Assembly (NCBI RefSeq): GCF_012927125.1
Contig: NZ_JABBFZ010000001.1
Span: forward strand, 372,001-436,000
Length of the DNA: 64,000 nt
Direction of reading: 5' to 3'
Source: Paraburkholderia antibiotica
Lineage (GTDB): Bacteria; Pseudomonadota; Gammaproteobacteria; Burkholderiales; Burkholderiaceae
Shown here: positions 18,276-26,915 of the stretch, one piece after another
Layout of the letters: the number at the start of each line of letters is the position of its first letter
Position numbering within the stretch: the stretch's first letter is position 1
Translations under genes and position numbers: made by a program
Notes under the pieces: model-generated
Database searches by the model: none
Seen by the model: the letters and a program-made list of their open reading frames with translations, nothing else
What the model was told of the DNA's origin: nothing

Positions 18276-19340
18276 ATGCGAATCGCTCAAATCGCTCCGT
18301 TGCACGAGGCGGTTCCTCCCAAGCTGTATGGTGGTACGGAACGTGTGGTGTCCTATCTGACCGAAGCGCTGGTCGAGCAGGGCCACGACGTCACGCTGTT
18401 TGCGAGCGGTGATTCGCAGACCTCGGCCAAGCTCGAAGCTTTCTGGCCGCAGGCGCTGCGTCTCGACCCGACGATCCGCGACGTGATGGCGCCGCACATG
18501 CTGCTGCTCGAAGAAGTGCGCCGCCGCGCGGACGAATTCGACGTGCTGCACTTTCACATCGACTACTACCCGTTCTCGCTGTTCGCGCGTCAGCCGGTGC
18601 CGTTCCTGACCACGATGCACGGCCGTCTCGATCTGCCGGAACTGCAGCCGATTTTCAACACGTTCAACGACGTGCCGGTCGTGTCGATTTCCGACAACCA
18701 GCGCCTCCCGCTGCCGCAGGCGCACTGGCTGCAAACCGTCTACCACGGTCTGCCGGAAGACGTGCTCACGCCGATCCCCGACGTCGAACCGGGCTACCTC
18801 GCATTCCTCGGCCGCGTGTCGCCGGAGAAGGGTCTCGACCGCGCGATCCGCATCGCCGGCCAGGCCGGCATGAAGCTCAAGGTCGCCGCCAAGATCGACA
18901 AGGCCGACCGTGCGTATTACGAAGAAACGATCAAGCCGCTGATGGCGCTCCCGCACGTCGAGTACATCGGCGAAATCGGCGAAGCCGAAAAGCGTGAGTT
19001 CCTCGGCAACGCGCATGCGCTGGTGTTCCCGATCGACTGGCCGGAGCCGTTCGGTCTGGTGATGATCGAAGCGATGGCTTGCGGTACGCCGGTGATCGCG
19101 TTCAACCGCGGCTCGGTGCCGGAAGTGATCGAAAACGGCGTGTCGGGCTTCGTCGTCGAAGACGAAATCAGCGCGGTTGCAGCCCTCAAGCGTCTGCACA
19201 CGCTGCCGCGCGCGGCGGTGCGCAAGGCCTTCGAAGCACGCTTCTCGTCGAAGGTGATGGCGAAGAACTACGTCGCTACGTACGAAGAACTGCTGCGCCG
19301 CAAGCAACGCACGGTGCTGCGCGAAGTCAACGCGAACTAA
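18276..19340 (+). CDS. Family 4 glycosyltransferase
   Basis: 354 residues, GT-B fold. N-terminal RIAQIAPLHEAVPPKLYGGTERVV is typical of the family-4 acceptor domain. The C-terminal domain has FLGRVSPEKGLDRAI and the nucleotide-sugar E-x7-E motif EPFGLVMIEAMACGTPVIAF. It is soluble, with no membrane segment. It probably adds a sugar to a glycolipid, polysaccharide or small acceptor; donor and acceptor cannot be told. Start at 18276 is fixed by AGGAG 7 bp upstream. It stands alone between two ABC exporters. Confidence 0.88.
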   Translation: MRIAQIAPLHEAVPPKLYGGTERVVSYLTEALVEQGHDVTLFASGDSQTSAKLEAFWPQALRLDPTIRDVMAPHMLLLEEVRRRADEFDVLHFHIDYYPFSLFARQPVPFLTTMHGRLDLPELQPIFNTFNDVPVVSISDNQRLPLPQAHWLQTVYHGLPEDVLTPIPDVEPGYLAFLGRVSPEKGLDRAIRIAGQAGMKLKVAAKIDKADRAYYEETIKPLMALPHVEYIGEIGEAEKREFLGNAHALVFPIDWPEPFGLVMIEAMACGTPVIAFNRGSVPEVIENGVSGFVVEDEISAVAALKRLHTLPRAAVRKAFEARFSSKVMAKNYVATYEELLRRKQRTVLREVNAN

Positions 19341-19417
19341 GCTGCGTCTACTTCGGCCTGATCCGCAGTCAATGAAGACTGGCGAAGGCACGCGTTAAAC
19401 CGCGCGCTTCGTCTCCC

Positions 19418-19457
19418 GCAACGCCCCGTCGGCACTTCGCCGGCGGGGCGTTGTTGC
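19418..19457 (+). terminator. Terminator-like hairpin after the glycosyltransferase
   Basis: Stem GCAACGCCCCG/CGGGGCGTTGTTGC, about 80 bp after the stop codon. The T run is poor (TTGTTGC), so strength is uncertain. Confidence 0.6.
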
Positions 19458-19595
19458 ATGCGCGCCGCGTTTTTTGTCCGCGGGAGGCCAAAAATACCGG
19501 TTTCCGCCCGGCGCGAACGGGCGACACTCGGTATTATCCCTATAATTGCCGTGCCGCAAATTGGACTGCGGCGCCGCCGTCGAAAGGAGGATGCC

Positions 19596-20456
19596 TTGGC
19601 GAGAACGAAAGAGACGCGTGCGAACGCCGCGCCCGGCGCCGGAACGATTTTTACGTTGCGCGCCATCGGTCTCGTGCTCGTCGCCCGCTGGCTTTTCTCG
19701 ATGTCGCAGTCGCAGATGAGCCTGAGCACTGCGATCACCTCGATGGCATCGTCGCCGTGGGCCTGCATCAACCTCGTATTCCTGTTCCTGCTGATTTTCC
19801 TGCCGGGCGCGCGTGCCGTCGCCGAGCGTCCGTTCCATCCGCTGCCGCAATGGCTGCGTCAGGCGTTGCGCCTGTTTGCTTTCCTCGGGTTTCTGTTTGC
19901 GCTGTGGTCGATCGGTGCGTTCGTTGCGAGTGCCGGCTGGCATCGCACGATGCAGGCGGTCGCCGCGACCAACGGCTGGCTGCTGGCCGCGCCGGTGCTG
20001 TATGCGGCGGTGATCTGGATTTGCCGGCCGCTGCCGCTGTGGCGTACCAACGTCGCGGCGCGGCGTTTTGCGATCGGCCGCTATGCGGTGTCGCTCGATC
20101 CGGTCACGCGCACGGTCGTGGTGTGGGCCGAGCGGCGCAAGGTCGGGCAATACGACGCGCGCGAGTTGTCGGTGCGCTGGGCGAATGGGCCGGATCCGCG
20201 TCCGACGCCCGCTCCCACGCCCGCGGTCGTGTTCGGCGCGGCGGGAGAGCCGGGCACATCGGCTGCGCCGATGGGTTCGGTGGCGGCACCGTCGCTCGCG
20301 CGCAGCGCATTCGGCGTGCGTCCGAAGGTCGAGTTGCTGTGGGATTCGCCGGCCGCCGCCGGGCATAACCGGCAGACGGTGTTTCGTGCCGCGCTGATGA
20401 CCGAAGGCGATCGCGTCGCCGCGCGGGCGCTCGACACGACGTTGCGGCAAGTCTGA
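19596..20456 (+). CDS. Predicted inner-membrane protein of unknown function
   Basis: About 286 residues from a TTG start preceded by AAAGGAGG, 7 bp away, the strongest start signal in the region. The N-terminal half has four or so hydrophobic helices (IFTLRAIGLVLVARWLF, INLVFLFLLIFLPG, LFAFLGFLFALWSIG, GWLLAAPVLYAAVIWI). The C-terminal half is soluble, Pro/Ala-rich in the middle (RPTPAPTPAV). No family recognised. A TATAAT at 19541-19546 could be its -10 element. Next gene downstream is also a small membrane protein. Confidence 0.75.
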   Translation: MARTKETRANAAPGAGTIFTLRAIGLVLVARWLFSMSQSQMSLSTAITSMASSPWACINLVFLFLLIFLPGARAVAERPFHPLPQWLRQALRLFAFLGFLFALWSIGAFVASAGWHRTMQAVAATNGWLLAAPVLYAAVIWICRPLPLWRTNVAARRFAIGRYAVSLDPVTRTVVVWAERRKVGQYDARELSVRWANGPDPRPTPAPTPAVVFGAAGEPGTSAAPMGSVAAPSLARSAFGVRPKVELLWDSPAAAGHNRQTVFRAALMTEGDRVAARALDTTLRQV

Positions 20457-20608
20457 CCCAGGCCGTTTTGTGCTGTCGACCACGTCGGGTGGCCGATGCG
20501 CGCCTGCCGAAGCGCAGCTTCGCAGATAATGCAGTCATGACGCCCGGTGCGTGAAAGCGGGCGAGTGGGACACTCATCGATCGTATCGCGTCTTTCGCAG
20601 GAGTCGCT

Positions 20609-21073
20609 ATGCTGGTTCGCTGGTTGCTTGCCGCCCTTCATCTCCTTGCTTATGGTTTTGCGCTCGCGTCGATTCTTCGGCGCACGTGGTCGTTGCGTCG
20701 AGCGTCGGTGCCCGCCGCGTTGCGTTCGGTGTTTCGCGCGGATACGCGCTGGGGCATCGCCGCGCTGGTGCTGATCGTCACCGGTCTGATGCGCGTGTTC
20801 GGCAGCTACGAGAAGGGCGCCGACTACTATCTCCACGAGCCACTCTTCCACGTGAAGATGGCGCTGCTGGTCCTGATCCTGATCCTCGAAGTGCCGACGA
20901 TGCTCGGCCTGATGCGCTGGCGAGCGTCGGTGCGTAGCGGCGAGGCGCCCAATCTGAAAAAGGCGCGTTCGTATGCGCACTTCAGCGTGATCCAGACGGT
21001 ATTGCTGGTACTGATGGTGTTTGCCGCGACGGGGATGGCGCGTGGTGTCGGGCTGCCGGCCGGCGTGGTGTAG
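20609..21073 (+). CDS. DUF2214-family membrane protein
   Basis: 154 residues with four hydrophobic helices and the family pattern FHVKMALLVLILILEVPTMLGLMRWR. Function unknown; members are small inner-membrane proteins. Start ATG 20609 follows GCAGGAGTCGCT, a good ribosome site. Followed by a perfect 14-bp hairpin that probably ends transcription. Confidence 0.75.
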   Translation: MLVRWLLAALHLLAYGFALASILRRTWSLRRASVPAALRSVFRADTRWGIAALVLIVTGLMRVFGSYEKGADYYLHEPLFHVKMALLVLILILEVPTMLGLMRWRASVRSGEAPNLKKARSYAHFSVIQTVLLVLMVFAATGMARGVGLPAGVV

Positions 21074-21208
21074 CGCGGCGGCGATCCGGTTTGCGCCGGT
21101 GGGCGACGTCGAAGCAGCGCTGGGGCGACGATAGGGCGACGCTTCGGCGGTCCGTTCAAGCGAGGTCGAGTGCCACGCCTGCGCGCAATACCCCATGCGC
21201 AATACCGA

Positions 21209-21243
21209 CACCGTTCAGCGCACGTCTTCTTCGTGCGCTGAAC
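21209..21243. terminator. 14-bp perfect inverted repeat between converging genes
   Basis: CCGTTCAGCGCACG and CGTGCGCTGAACGG around a 7-nt loop. It lies between the end of the DUF2214 gene and the end of the minus-strand ABC gene. No T run, so it may act as an mRNA 3' stabiliser or weak terminator. Confidence 0.55.
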
Positions 21244-21257
21244 GGCTAGCCAGCCAA

Positions 21258-23132
21258 TCAACTCACCAGCACATCCGAGTCATCGCTCCGCTTCGTCTTG
21301 CCGCTCGCCGTTTCGCGCGCGAGTTCCGGCTCGCCGAGCCCCTTGATCAACTCCAGCGCCTGGCGCTCGAAAAGCCGCCGGTACAGGCCGTTGTCGCGCT
21401 TGATCAGCGCGTCATGACTGCCTTCCTCGAGCACCTTGCCCTTGTCCAGCACCAGCAACCGGTCGAGCGCGCGCACCGTCGACAGCCGATGCGCGACCAC
21501 CAGCGTCGTGCGGCCCTGCATCAGCCGCTCCATCGCGCGCTGGATCAGCACTTCGCTTTCGCTGTCGAGGCTCGAAGTGGCTTCGTCGAGAATCAGGATC
21601 GGCGCGTCGGCGAGAAACGCGCGCGCGATCGCGACGCGCTGACGTTCGCCGCCCGACAGCTTGATCCCGCGTTCCCCGACCAGCGTGTCGTAGCCGTTCG
21701 GCAGCGCGGCGATGAAGTCGTGCGCGCTGGCGAGCCGCGCGGCCCGTTCGATCTCGGCATGGCTCGCGCCGGGCTTGGCATACGCGATGTTCTCGGCAAG
21801 CGAGCGGTGAAACAGCACCGGTTCCTGCTGCACGATCGCGATCTGGCTGCGTAGCGACGTCTGCTGAACCTGCGCGATGTCCTGTCCATCGATCGTGATC
21901 CGGCCGCCCGAAATATCGTGCAGGCGCTGGATCAGCTTGATGAAGGTCGTCTTGCCCGAGCCCGAATGACCGACGAGGCCGACGCGCTCGCCCGGCGCGA
22001 TGCGGATCGAGAAGTCGTCATAAAGCGGTCGGCTGTGCGCGCCATAGTGAAACGACACGTGCTCGAAACGGATCTCGCCGTTGCGGATCGCGATCGGACC
22101 GGCGCCCGGACGATCTTCGATGCCAAGCGGCTGGCTCTCGAGCGATACCAGCTCCTCCATATCGTTGACCGAACGCTGCAGGTTGCGGATGTGCATGCCG
22201 ATGTCGCGCAGATAGCCTTGCAGCATGAAGAACATCGTCAGCGCGAACGTGATGTCGCCGACGCCTGCCTCGCCGCGCGCCCACAGCAGCAGCGCGGCGC
22301 CGAGAATCGCGGCCTGGATCGCGACCAGCATGCCACCCTGGATCCCGCCGTTGATCGTGCCGCGCGTCCACGTGCGGCGCGTGCGTTGCCGCCATTTGCC
22401 GATCACGTGTTGCAGGCGCGCTTCCTCGCGAGCCTCGGCGCCGAACGCCTTGACGACGCCGTTGCAGCTGACCGCGTCGGCGAGCGCGCCGCCCATGCGC
22501 GTGTCCCACGTGTTCGCGAGACGCGCGGCCGGCGCGACGAAGCCGAGCGAGACCGAGACCGTCACGCCGATATACAGCAGCGAGCCGATGCCGACGACGA
22601 GGCCCATCATCGGCCAGCGCCAGCCGAGCAGCGCGGTCGCGCCGACCAGCATCGCGAGCGACGGCAGCAGGGCGATCAGCAGCGTGTCGTTGAGCAGATC
22701 GAGCGCCCACATGCCGCGCGTGATCTTGCGTACCGTCGAGCCGGCGAAGCTGTTCGCGTGCCAGTCGGTGGAAAAGCGCTGCACGCGATGAAATGCGTTG
22801 GCGGCGATCTCGCTCATCATCTTCAGCGTGAAGCGGATGATGTTGAAGTACACGCCCTGGCGCAGCAGCGTCGCGCCGAGGCCGAGCGCGGCGAGTACGC
22901 CGAAAGCTTCGAGCGCACGATGCCAGACGGTCGCGTCAGCGGCGGGGCCGGCCGCGATCGCGTCGACGAGCTTGCCCGCGAATACCGGCGTGAGAATGTC
23001 CGCGCCGGCGGTGAAGAGGGCGAGCGCGGCGATCACGACGATGCGCCACGGCTGTTGTGCCCAGTGACGGAAGGTGAAACCGAGGACGTCCTTGAAGGCC
23101 TGTCCGCGAAAGTCGAGTTTTTTGCTGGTCAT
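21258..23132 (-). CDS. ABC exporter, fused membrane and ATPase domains
   Basis: 624 residues with a six-helix exporter domain, then an ATPase with Walker [13 protein letters not shown], signature [15 protein letters not shown], Walker [13 protein letters not shown] and VAHRLST. The C-terminal 45 residues are a charged tail ([16 protein letters not shown]). MsbA/multidrug-like half-transporter; substrate unknown. It is similar in layout, not in detail, to the exporter at 15747-17573. ATG at 23132 gives a 20-residue cytoplasmic lead before the first helix. Confidence 0.9.
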   Translation of the reverse strand: MTSKKLDFRGQAFKDVLGFTFRHWAQQPWRIVVIAALALFTAGADILTPVFAGKLVDAIAAGPAADATVWHRALEAFGVLAALGLGATLLRQGVYFNIIRFTLKMMSEIAANAFHRVQRFSTDWHANSFAGSTVRKITRGMWALDLLNDTLLIALLPSLAMLVGATALLGWRWPMMGLVVGIGSLLYIGVTVSVSLGFVAPAARLANTWDTRMGGALADAVSCNGVVKAFGAEAREEARLQHVIGKWRQRTRRTWTRGTINGGIQGGMLVAIQAAILGAALLLWARGEAGVGDITFALTMFFMLQGYLRDIGMHIRNLQRSVNDMEELVSLESQPLGIEDRPGAGPIAIRNGEIRFEHVSFHYGAHSRPLYDDFSIRIAPGERVGLVGHSGSGKTTFIKLIQRLHDISGGRITIDGQDIAQVQQTSLRSQIAIVQQEPVLFHRSLAENIAYAKPGASHAEIERAARLASAHDFIAALPNGYDTLVGERGIKLSGGERQRVAIARAFLADAPILILDEATSSLDSESEVLIQRAMERLMQGRTTLVVAHRLSTVRALDRLLVLDKGKVLEEGSHDALIKRDNGLYRRLFERQALELIKGLGEPELARETASGKTKRSDDSDVLVS

Positions 23133-23608
23133 TTGCTTTCGACCCGGCGACGCGCGAGCGCACCGAGGTTCCAGTCAGAAGCGAAAGGGGCAGACAGTCG
23201 ACGGATGCCGGGCGGCGCGCAACGAATCCAGCGAATGGCGCGGGAAACAGCAGCGCAACAGCGAGCAGCGCAACAACCAACGACGGCAATACAGCAGTGG
23301 ACTGTCTGGAATAATGCGGCGCGCCTCACAAGGCGGCCCCGCACTGGCGACGACGTTGCGGCTCTTACGGTCGCGTTACGGGTCGCATCAGTCGTGTCGG
23401 ACGGACCGACGGTCGCGGAACCATGCAAGGGAGCGCGCGATGCACGATCAACATGTGACGCCTCCCTATGATGGTGTGAGATGGAGAAACCGGACGGGCG
23501 AATACCCGAATGCCGAATATATCAGCTGTGCACGGCGCTCGCCAACATACGGAATCACGGTGTCGGCGCGCTCGAACACTCGTGCGCGATACGCCGGGCG
23601 AAAATAGA
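23133..23608. other. Intergenic region between ABC exporter and tRNA-Val (476 bp)
   Basis: No convincing gene. A minus-strand ATG at about 23456 follows a good GGGAGG, but the frame closes after roughly 30 codons, most of them Arg/Pro. The exporter promoter probably lies here; none picked. Confidence 0.4.
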
Positions 23609-23642
23609 AAAAGGGCTTACGCACTTCTGCGTAAGCCCTTTT
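23609..23642 (-). terminator. Terminator of tRNA-Val
   Basis: Stem AAGGGCTTACGCA/TGCGTAAGCCCTT, 13 bp with a 4-nt loop, followed on the minus strand by T-rich TTTTTCTATTTT. Confidence 0.9.
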
Positions 23643-23670
23643 GTCTTCGGTGATCGACACACCAAGAATC

Positions 23671-23745
23671 TGGTGGGTAGTACTGGGATCGAACCAGTGA
23701 CCCCTGCCGTGTGAAGGCAGTGCTCTACCGCTGAGCTAACCACCC
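23671..23745 (-). tRNA. tRNA-Val (anticodon CAC)
   Basis: 75 nt on the minus strand with GGGTGGT/ACTACCC acceptor stem, anticodon loop TTCACAC, T-arm TTCGATC and encoded CCA. Reads GUG codons. Confidence 0.96.
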
Positions 23746-23757
23746 GAAGAGATTGAG

Positions 23758-23786
23758 ATTATGTCAGGCTTTTTTGAGTTCGTCTA
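23758..23786 (-). promoter_or_regulatory. Promoter of tRNA-Val
   Basis: On the minus strand TAGACG, 17-bp spacer, CATAAT, ending 12 bp before the tRNA. Lies between dnaQ and the tRNA. Confidence 0.7.
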
Positions 23787-23793
23787 GTATTTT

Positions 23794-24528
23794 TTAAGTA
23801 GTTTGCTCATCGGCTGCGGCCGCGGGTTCGATACGCCAGACGCTCGTGCCTTTGACTGCTTTATCGAGGCCGTCGAGCACCGCTTCGTGCGCGGCGATTT
23901 CGTCGTCGCTCGCGGCGACCACGATCAGGTCGAGCGAGTCGAGCGCGACGCGGGGCGCATGCGCGTCGCCGCCGCTCTGCACTTCGCCGAGCATGTCGAT
24001 GACGAGGCTTTCCTGGCCGCGCGTCATGGCCAGATAGACCTCGGCGAGCAGTTCCGAGTCGAGCAGTGCGCCGTGCAGCGTGCGGTGCGCGTTGCTGATG
24101 CCGAAGCGGTCGCACAGCGCATCGAGCGAATTGCGCTTGCCGGGGAACATCTGCTTCGCGCGCGCGAGCGTGTCGATGATCTCGCCGCAGTACGTCTTCA
24201 CCTGCGGCAGGCCGAGCAGCGCGAATTCGGCGTCGAGAAAGCCGATGTCGAACGGCGCGTTGTGAATGATCAGGTCCGCGTCCTGGATGAAATCGCGGAA
24301 CTGGTCGACGATCTCGGCGAACTTGGGCTTGTCGCTCAGGAACTCGGTGGTCAGCCCGTGCACGGCCAGCGCGCCCGGATCGCTGTCGCGCTCGGGGTTG
24401 ATGTAGAAGTGCAGGTTGTTGCCGGTAAGCCGGCGGTTCACCAGCTCGACGCAACCGAGTTCGAGAATCCGGTCGCCGCCGCGAGGGTTCAGGCCGGTGG
24501 TTTCGGTATCGAGAATGAGTTGACGCAT
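23794..24528 (-). CDS. dnaQ: DNA polymerase III epsilon subunit (3'-5' proofreading exonuclease)
   Basis: 244 residues. DEDD exonuclease motifs are present: ExoI ILDTETTGL (catalytic Asp and Glu), ExoII IIHNAPFDIGFLD, and ExoIII H..D in HRTLHGALLDSELLAEVY. The C-terminal 60 residues are the linker and polymerase-alpha contact region. It removes misinserted bases within the replicase core. It follows rnhA on the same strand, as part of a methyltransferase-rnhA-dnaQ row ending in tRNA-Val. Confidence 0.95.
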   Translation of the reverse strand: MRQLILDTETTGLNPRGGDRILELGCVELVNRRLTGNNLHFYINPERDSDPGALAVHGLTTEFLSDKPKFAEIVDQFRDFIQDADLIIHNAPFDIGFLDAEFALLGLPQVKTYCGEIIDTLARAKQMFPGKRNSLDALCDRFGISNAHRTLHGALLDSELLAEVYLAMTRGQESLVIDMLGEVQSGGDAHAPRVALDSLDLIVVAASDDEIAAHEAVLDGLDKAVKGTSVWRIEPAAAADEQTT

Positions 24529-24622
24529 GTCGGATGGGCCTGCTTCGAAAAAATTTGCTGAAAAATCGCGGAGGGGTAGCGCGCGTCGCCGCTAAAGAAT
24601 GAGTGACGACGCGGCAGCCGCC

Positions 24623-25069
24623 TTACATTTGCGCGAGCGATGCGACGCCGCGATTGGCGAGCTGATCGGCGCGCTCGTTCTCCGGATGGCCGTTATGTCC
24701 GCGCACCCAGCGCCATTCGATCTCGTGTTGCGCGACGAGCGCATCGAGCCGCTTCCACAGGTCGGCGTTCTTGACCGGCTGCTTCGCCGCGGTGATCCAG
24801 CCTTTCTTCTTCCAGCCGTGGATCCATTCGCTGATGCCTTTCTGCACGTACTGCGAGTCGGTGTGCACGATCGCCTTGCACGGCCGCTTCAATGCTTCGA
24901 GCGCGGCGATCACGCCCATCAGCTCCATGCGATTGTTGGTCGTGTTGGCTTCGCCGCCGAACAGTTCTTTTTCCTGGCTGCCGAAGCGCAGCAGTGCGCC
25001 CCAGCCGCCGGGGCCGGGATTGCCCTTGCAGGCGCCGTCGGTGTAAATGTCGATGTGGTCCGGAGTCAT
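24623..25069 (-). CDS. rnhA: Ribonuclease HI
   Basis: 148 residues, as expected for RNase HI. Cleaves the RNA strand of RNA-DNA hybrids. Catalytic residues are in [15 protein letters not shown] (Asp), NNRMELMG (Glu), HTDSQYV (Asp) and RADQLANRG (Asp). ATG at 25069 overlaps the stop codon of the upstream methyltransferase gene by ATGA, which implies translational coupling. Followed by dnaQ. Confidence 0.96.
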   Translation of the reverse strand: MTPDHIDIYTDGACKGNPGPGGWGALLRFGSQEKELFGGEANTTNNRMELMGVIAALEALKRPCKAIVHTDSQYVQKGISEWIHGWKKKGWITAAKQPVKNADLWKRLDALVAQHEIEWRWVRGHNGHPENERADQLANRGVASLAQM

Positions 25070-25947
25070 TCGGTGTGATTGCGTGTATTCGGGGTGGCGG
25101 CGGAGGCGAGGCCCGCGGCGAGCACGGGCTTCTTCACTTTGAGCGGGCCGACGAGGCGCATGCCGCGCACGCGCTTGATCGCCTTGATCATGTAGGTGGC
25201 GCCGAAAATCGGCCACCAGCGGTCGCCGGCGGCCTCCATGAAGCCGTAACGGGCGAGCCACTGTTCGCTCGCGAGCGGCGGACAATAGCAGCCGAAGCGT
25301 CCGCGTTCAAGGTCGAAGCCGAGCAGCTTGATCCAGTCCTTCAGGCGCGTGAACGCGATCAGATCGACGGCGGCAGGTACGAACGGGCGCCCCGTCATCT
25401 TGCCGATCGACTGCCGCACGCCCCACAGCGACAAGGAATTGAAGCCGAGGATGATCAACTGACCTTCCGGCATCAGCACGCGCTCGGCTTCGCGCAGCAG
25501 CCGGTGCGGGTCGCTGGTGAACTCGAGCGTATGCGGCATCACGATCAGATCGACGCTTTGCGCTTCGAAGGGCAGGTCGAGCAGATCGCACCAGACCGCG
25601 CTGCGTCCGGCGGGCGCGTGCAGGTCGAGGTCGCTGGGCGTGACGTTGCCGGACAGGGCATCGCCAGGATTGCCGACGACGCCGATGTCGCCTGCGCCGC
25701 CACGGCGCAGCGCCCGCGGATACATATAAGGCGAGCTCGCGCCGCTCGCCGCATCGAGCACGAGGCCGCGGCACGGCATGCGGTTCTCGCGCAGCGCGTC
25801 GAGCTGCGGCAGGCCGAGTTGCAGCGCATGATAGCCGAACACGTCCGACACCACGCGGTCGAGCTGCCGCTGCTCCCAGTCGAGCACGTAGCGCCCAGGC
25901 GGCGAATCGGTCCAGGCGGGCCAGTCTATAATCGCTCGGTCAGTCAT
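25066..25947 (-). CDS. SAM-dependent methyltransferase, class I
   Basis: 293 residues. Rossmann-type core: [18 protein letters not shown] (SAM motif I, with AASG in place of the common GxGxG), then [26 protein letters not shown] and the [20 protein letters not shown] strand typical of the family-11 type. The C-terminal third is a variable cap. Its position between gloB and rnhA matches E. coli yafS, whose substrate is unknown. ATG 25947 leaves 19 bp to the divergent gloB start; an upstream in-frame ATG would overlap gloB. Confidence 0.85.
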   Translation of the reverse strand: MTDRAIIDWPAWTDSPPGRYVLDWEQRQLDRVVSDVFGYHALQLGLPQLDALRENRMPCRGLVLDAASGASSPYMYPRALRRGGAGDIGVVGNPGDALSGNVTPSDLDLHAPAGRSAVWCDLLDLPFEAQSVDLIVMPHTLEFTSDPHRLLREAERVLMPEGQLIILGFNSLSLWGVRQSIGKMTGRPFVPAAVDLIAFTRLKDWIKLLGFDLERGRFGCYCPPLASEQWLARYGFMEAAGDRWWPIFGATYMIKAIKRVRGMRLVGPLKVKKPVLAAGLASAATPNTRNHTE

Positions 25948-25966
25948 ATCTAAAAATGCGTCGCCT

Positions 25967-26758
25967 ATGAATGCGCTCGAGTACGTACCGGTCCCGGCGT
26001 TTGAAGACAATTACATCTGGGTCATTGCCGACGGACATCACGCGGTCGTCGTCGATCCGGGCGATGCCGCCCCTGTGCGCGCCTATCTGGCCCAGCGAGG
26101 CTGGCGGCTGAGCGCTATTTTACTCACGCACCATCACCAAGACCACGTCGGCGGATTGGCCGATCTGCTGAACGGCCAGGACGTGCCGGTCTACGGCCCC
26201 GCCGGCGAAGCGATTGCGCACGTTACGCAGCGTCTGAAAAACGGTGATCGCGTGACGATCGCGGCGCCCGCGCTCGAATTCGGCGTGCTCGACGTGCCCG
26301 GCCACACGAGCGGCCACATCGCCTATTTCCAGGCGGCGGATCCGCGCGGCACGCCGCACGTGTTTTGCGGCGACACGCTGTTCGCCTGCGGCTGCGGCCG
26401 GCTGTTCGAAGGCACGCCGAGCCAGATGCTGACTTCGCTCGATGCGCTCGCCGCGCTGCCCGGCACGACCGAAGTGCATTGCGCGCACGAGTACACGCTG
26501 TCGAATATCCGCTTCGCGCTCGCCTGCGAGCCGCACAACGCCGCGCTGCAGGCCTGGCGCGACAAGGCGAGCGAACTGCGCGCGCGTCACCAGCCGACTT
26601 TGCCCACCACGATCGCGCACGAACGCGCGGTCAATCCGTTCCTGCGTGCCGGCGAAACGGCGGTGCAGGCGAGCTTGCGCGAGCAGTTGCATGAAACGGT
26701 GCCTGATCGTCTGACGGCCTTTACGTTGATGCGCGAGTGGAAGAATCGCTTCCGCTGA
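25967..26758 (+). CDS. gloB: Hydroxyacylglutathione hydrolase (glyoxalase II)
   Basis: 263 residues, metallo-beta-lactamase fold. The binuclear metal site THHHQDHVGG, VPGHTSGH, FCGDTLFACGCGRLFEGT and the C-terminal HEYTLSNIRFA of glyoxalase II are all seen. It hydrolyses S-D-lactoylglutathione to glutathione and D-lactate, the last step of methylglyoxal detoxification. Divergent from the methyltransferase gene with only 19 bp between the start codons. Confidence 0.96.
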   Translation: MNALEYVPVPAFEDNYIWVIADGHHAVVVDPGDAAPVRAYLAQRGWRLSAILLTHHHQDHVGGLADLLNGQDVPVYGPAGEAIAHVTQRLKNGDRVTIAAPALEFGVLDVPGHTSGHIAYFQAADPRGTPHVFCGDTLFACGCGRLFEGTPSQMLTSLDALAALPGTTEVHCAHEYTLSNIRFALACEPHNAALQAWRDKASELRARHQPTLPTTIAHERAVNPFLRAGETAVQASLREQLHETVPDRLTAFTLMREWKNRFR

Positions 26759-26915
26759 TTCGCGCCGCATTCACGCTATCTTCAAGCGATGAATCGCAAA
26801 AATTCGCCAAGCCCAAGATTCGCTTGATTTTTTCCCAGATTTTCCGATTGACGGAAACGGCGCCGTTTCGTACTATCGGCTGCAAATTCCAGCCCTTGTG
26901 GAAGCCGAGACGTTC

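Noticed and set aside
23129..23428. 99-codon frame overlapping the ABC exporter start by ATGA
   Set aside because: The overlap looks like coupling, but the protein is Arg/Cys/Ala noise without a domain or ribosome site.
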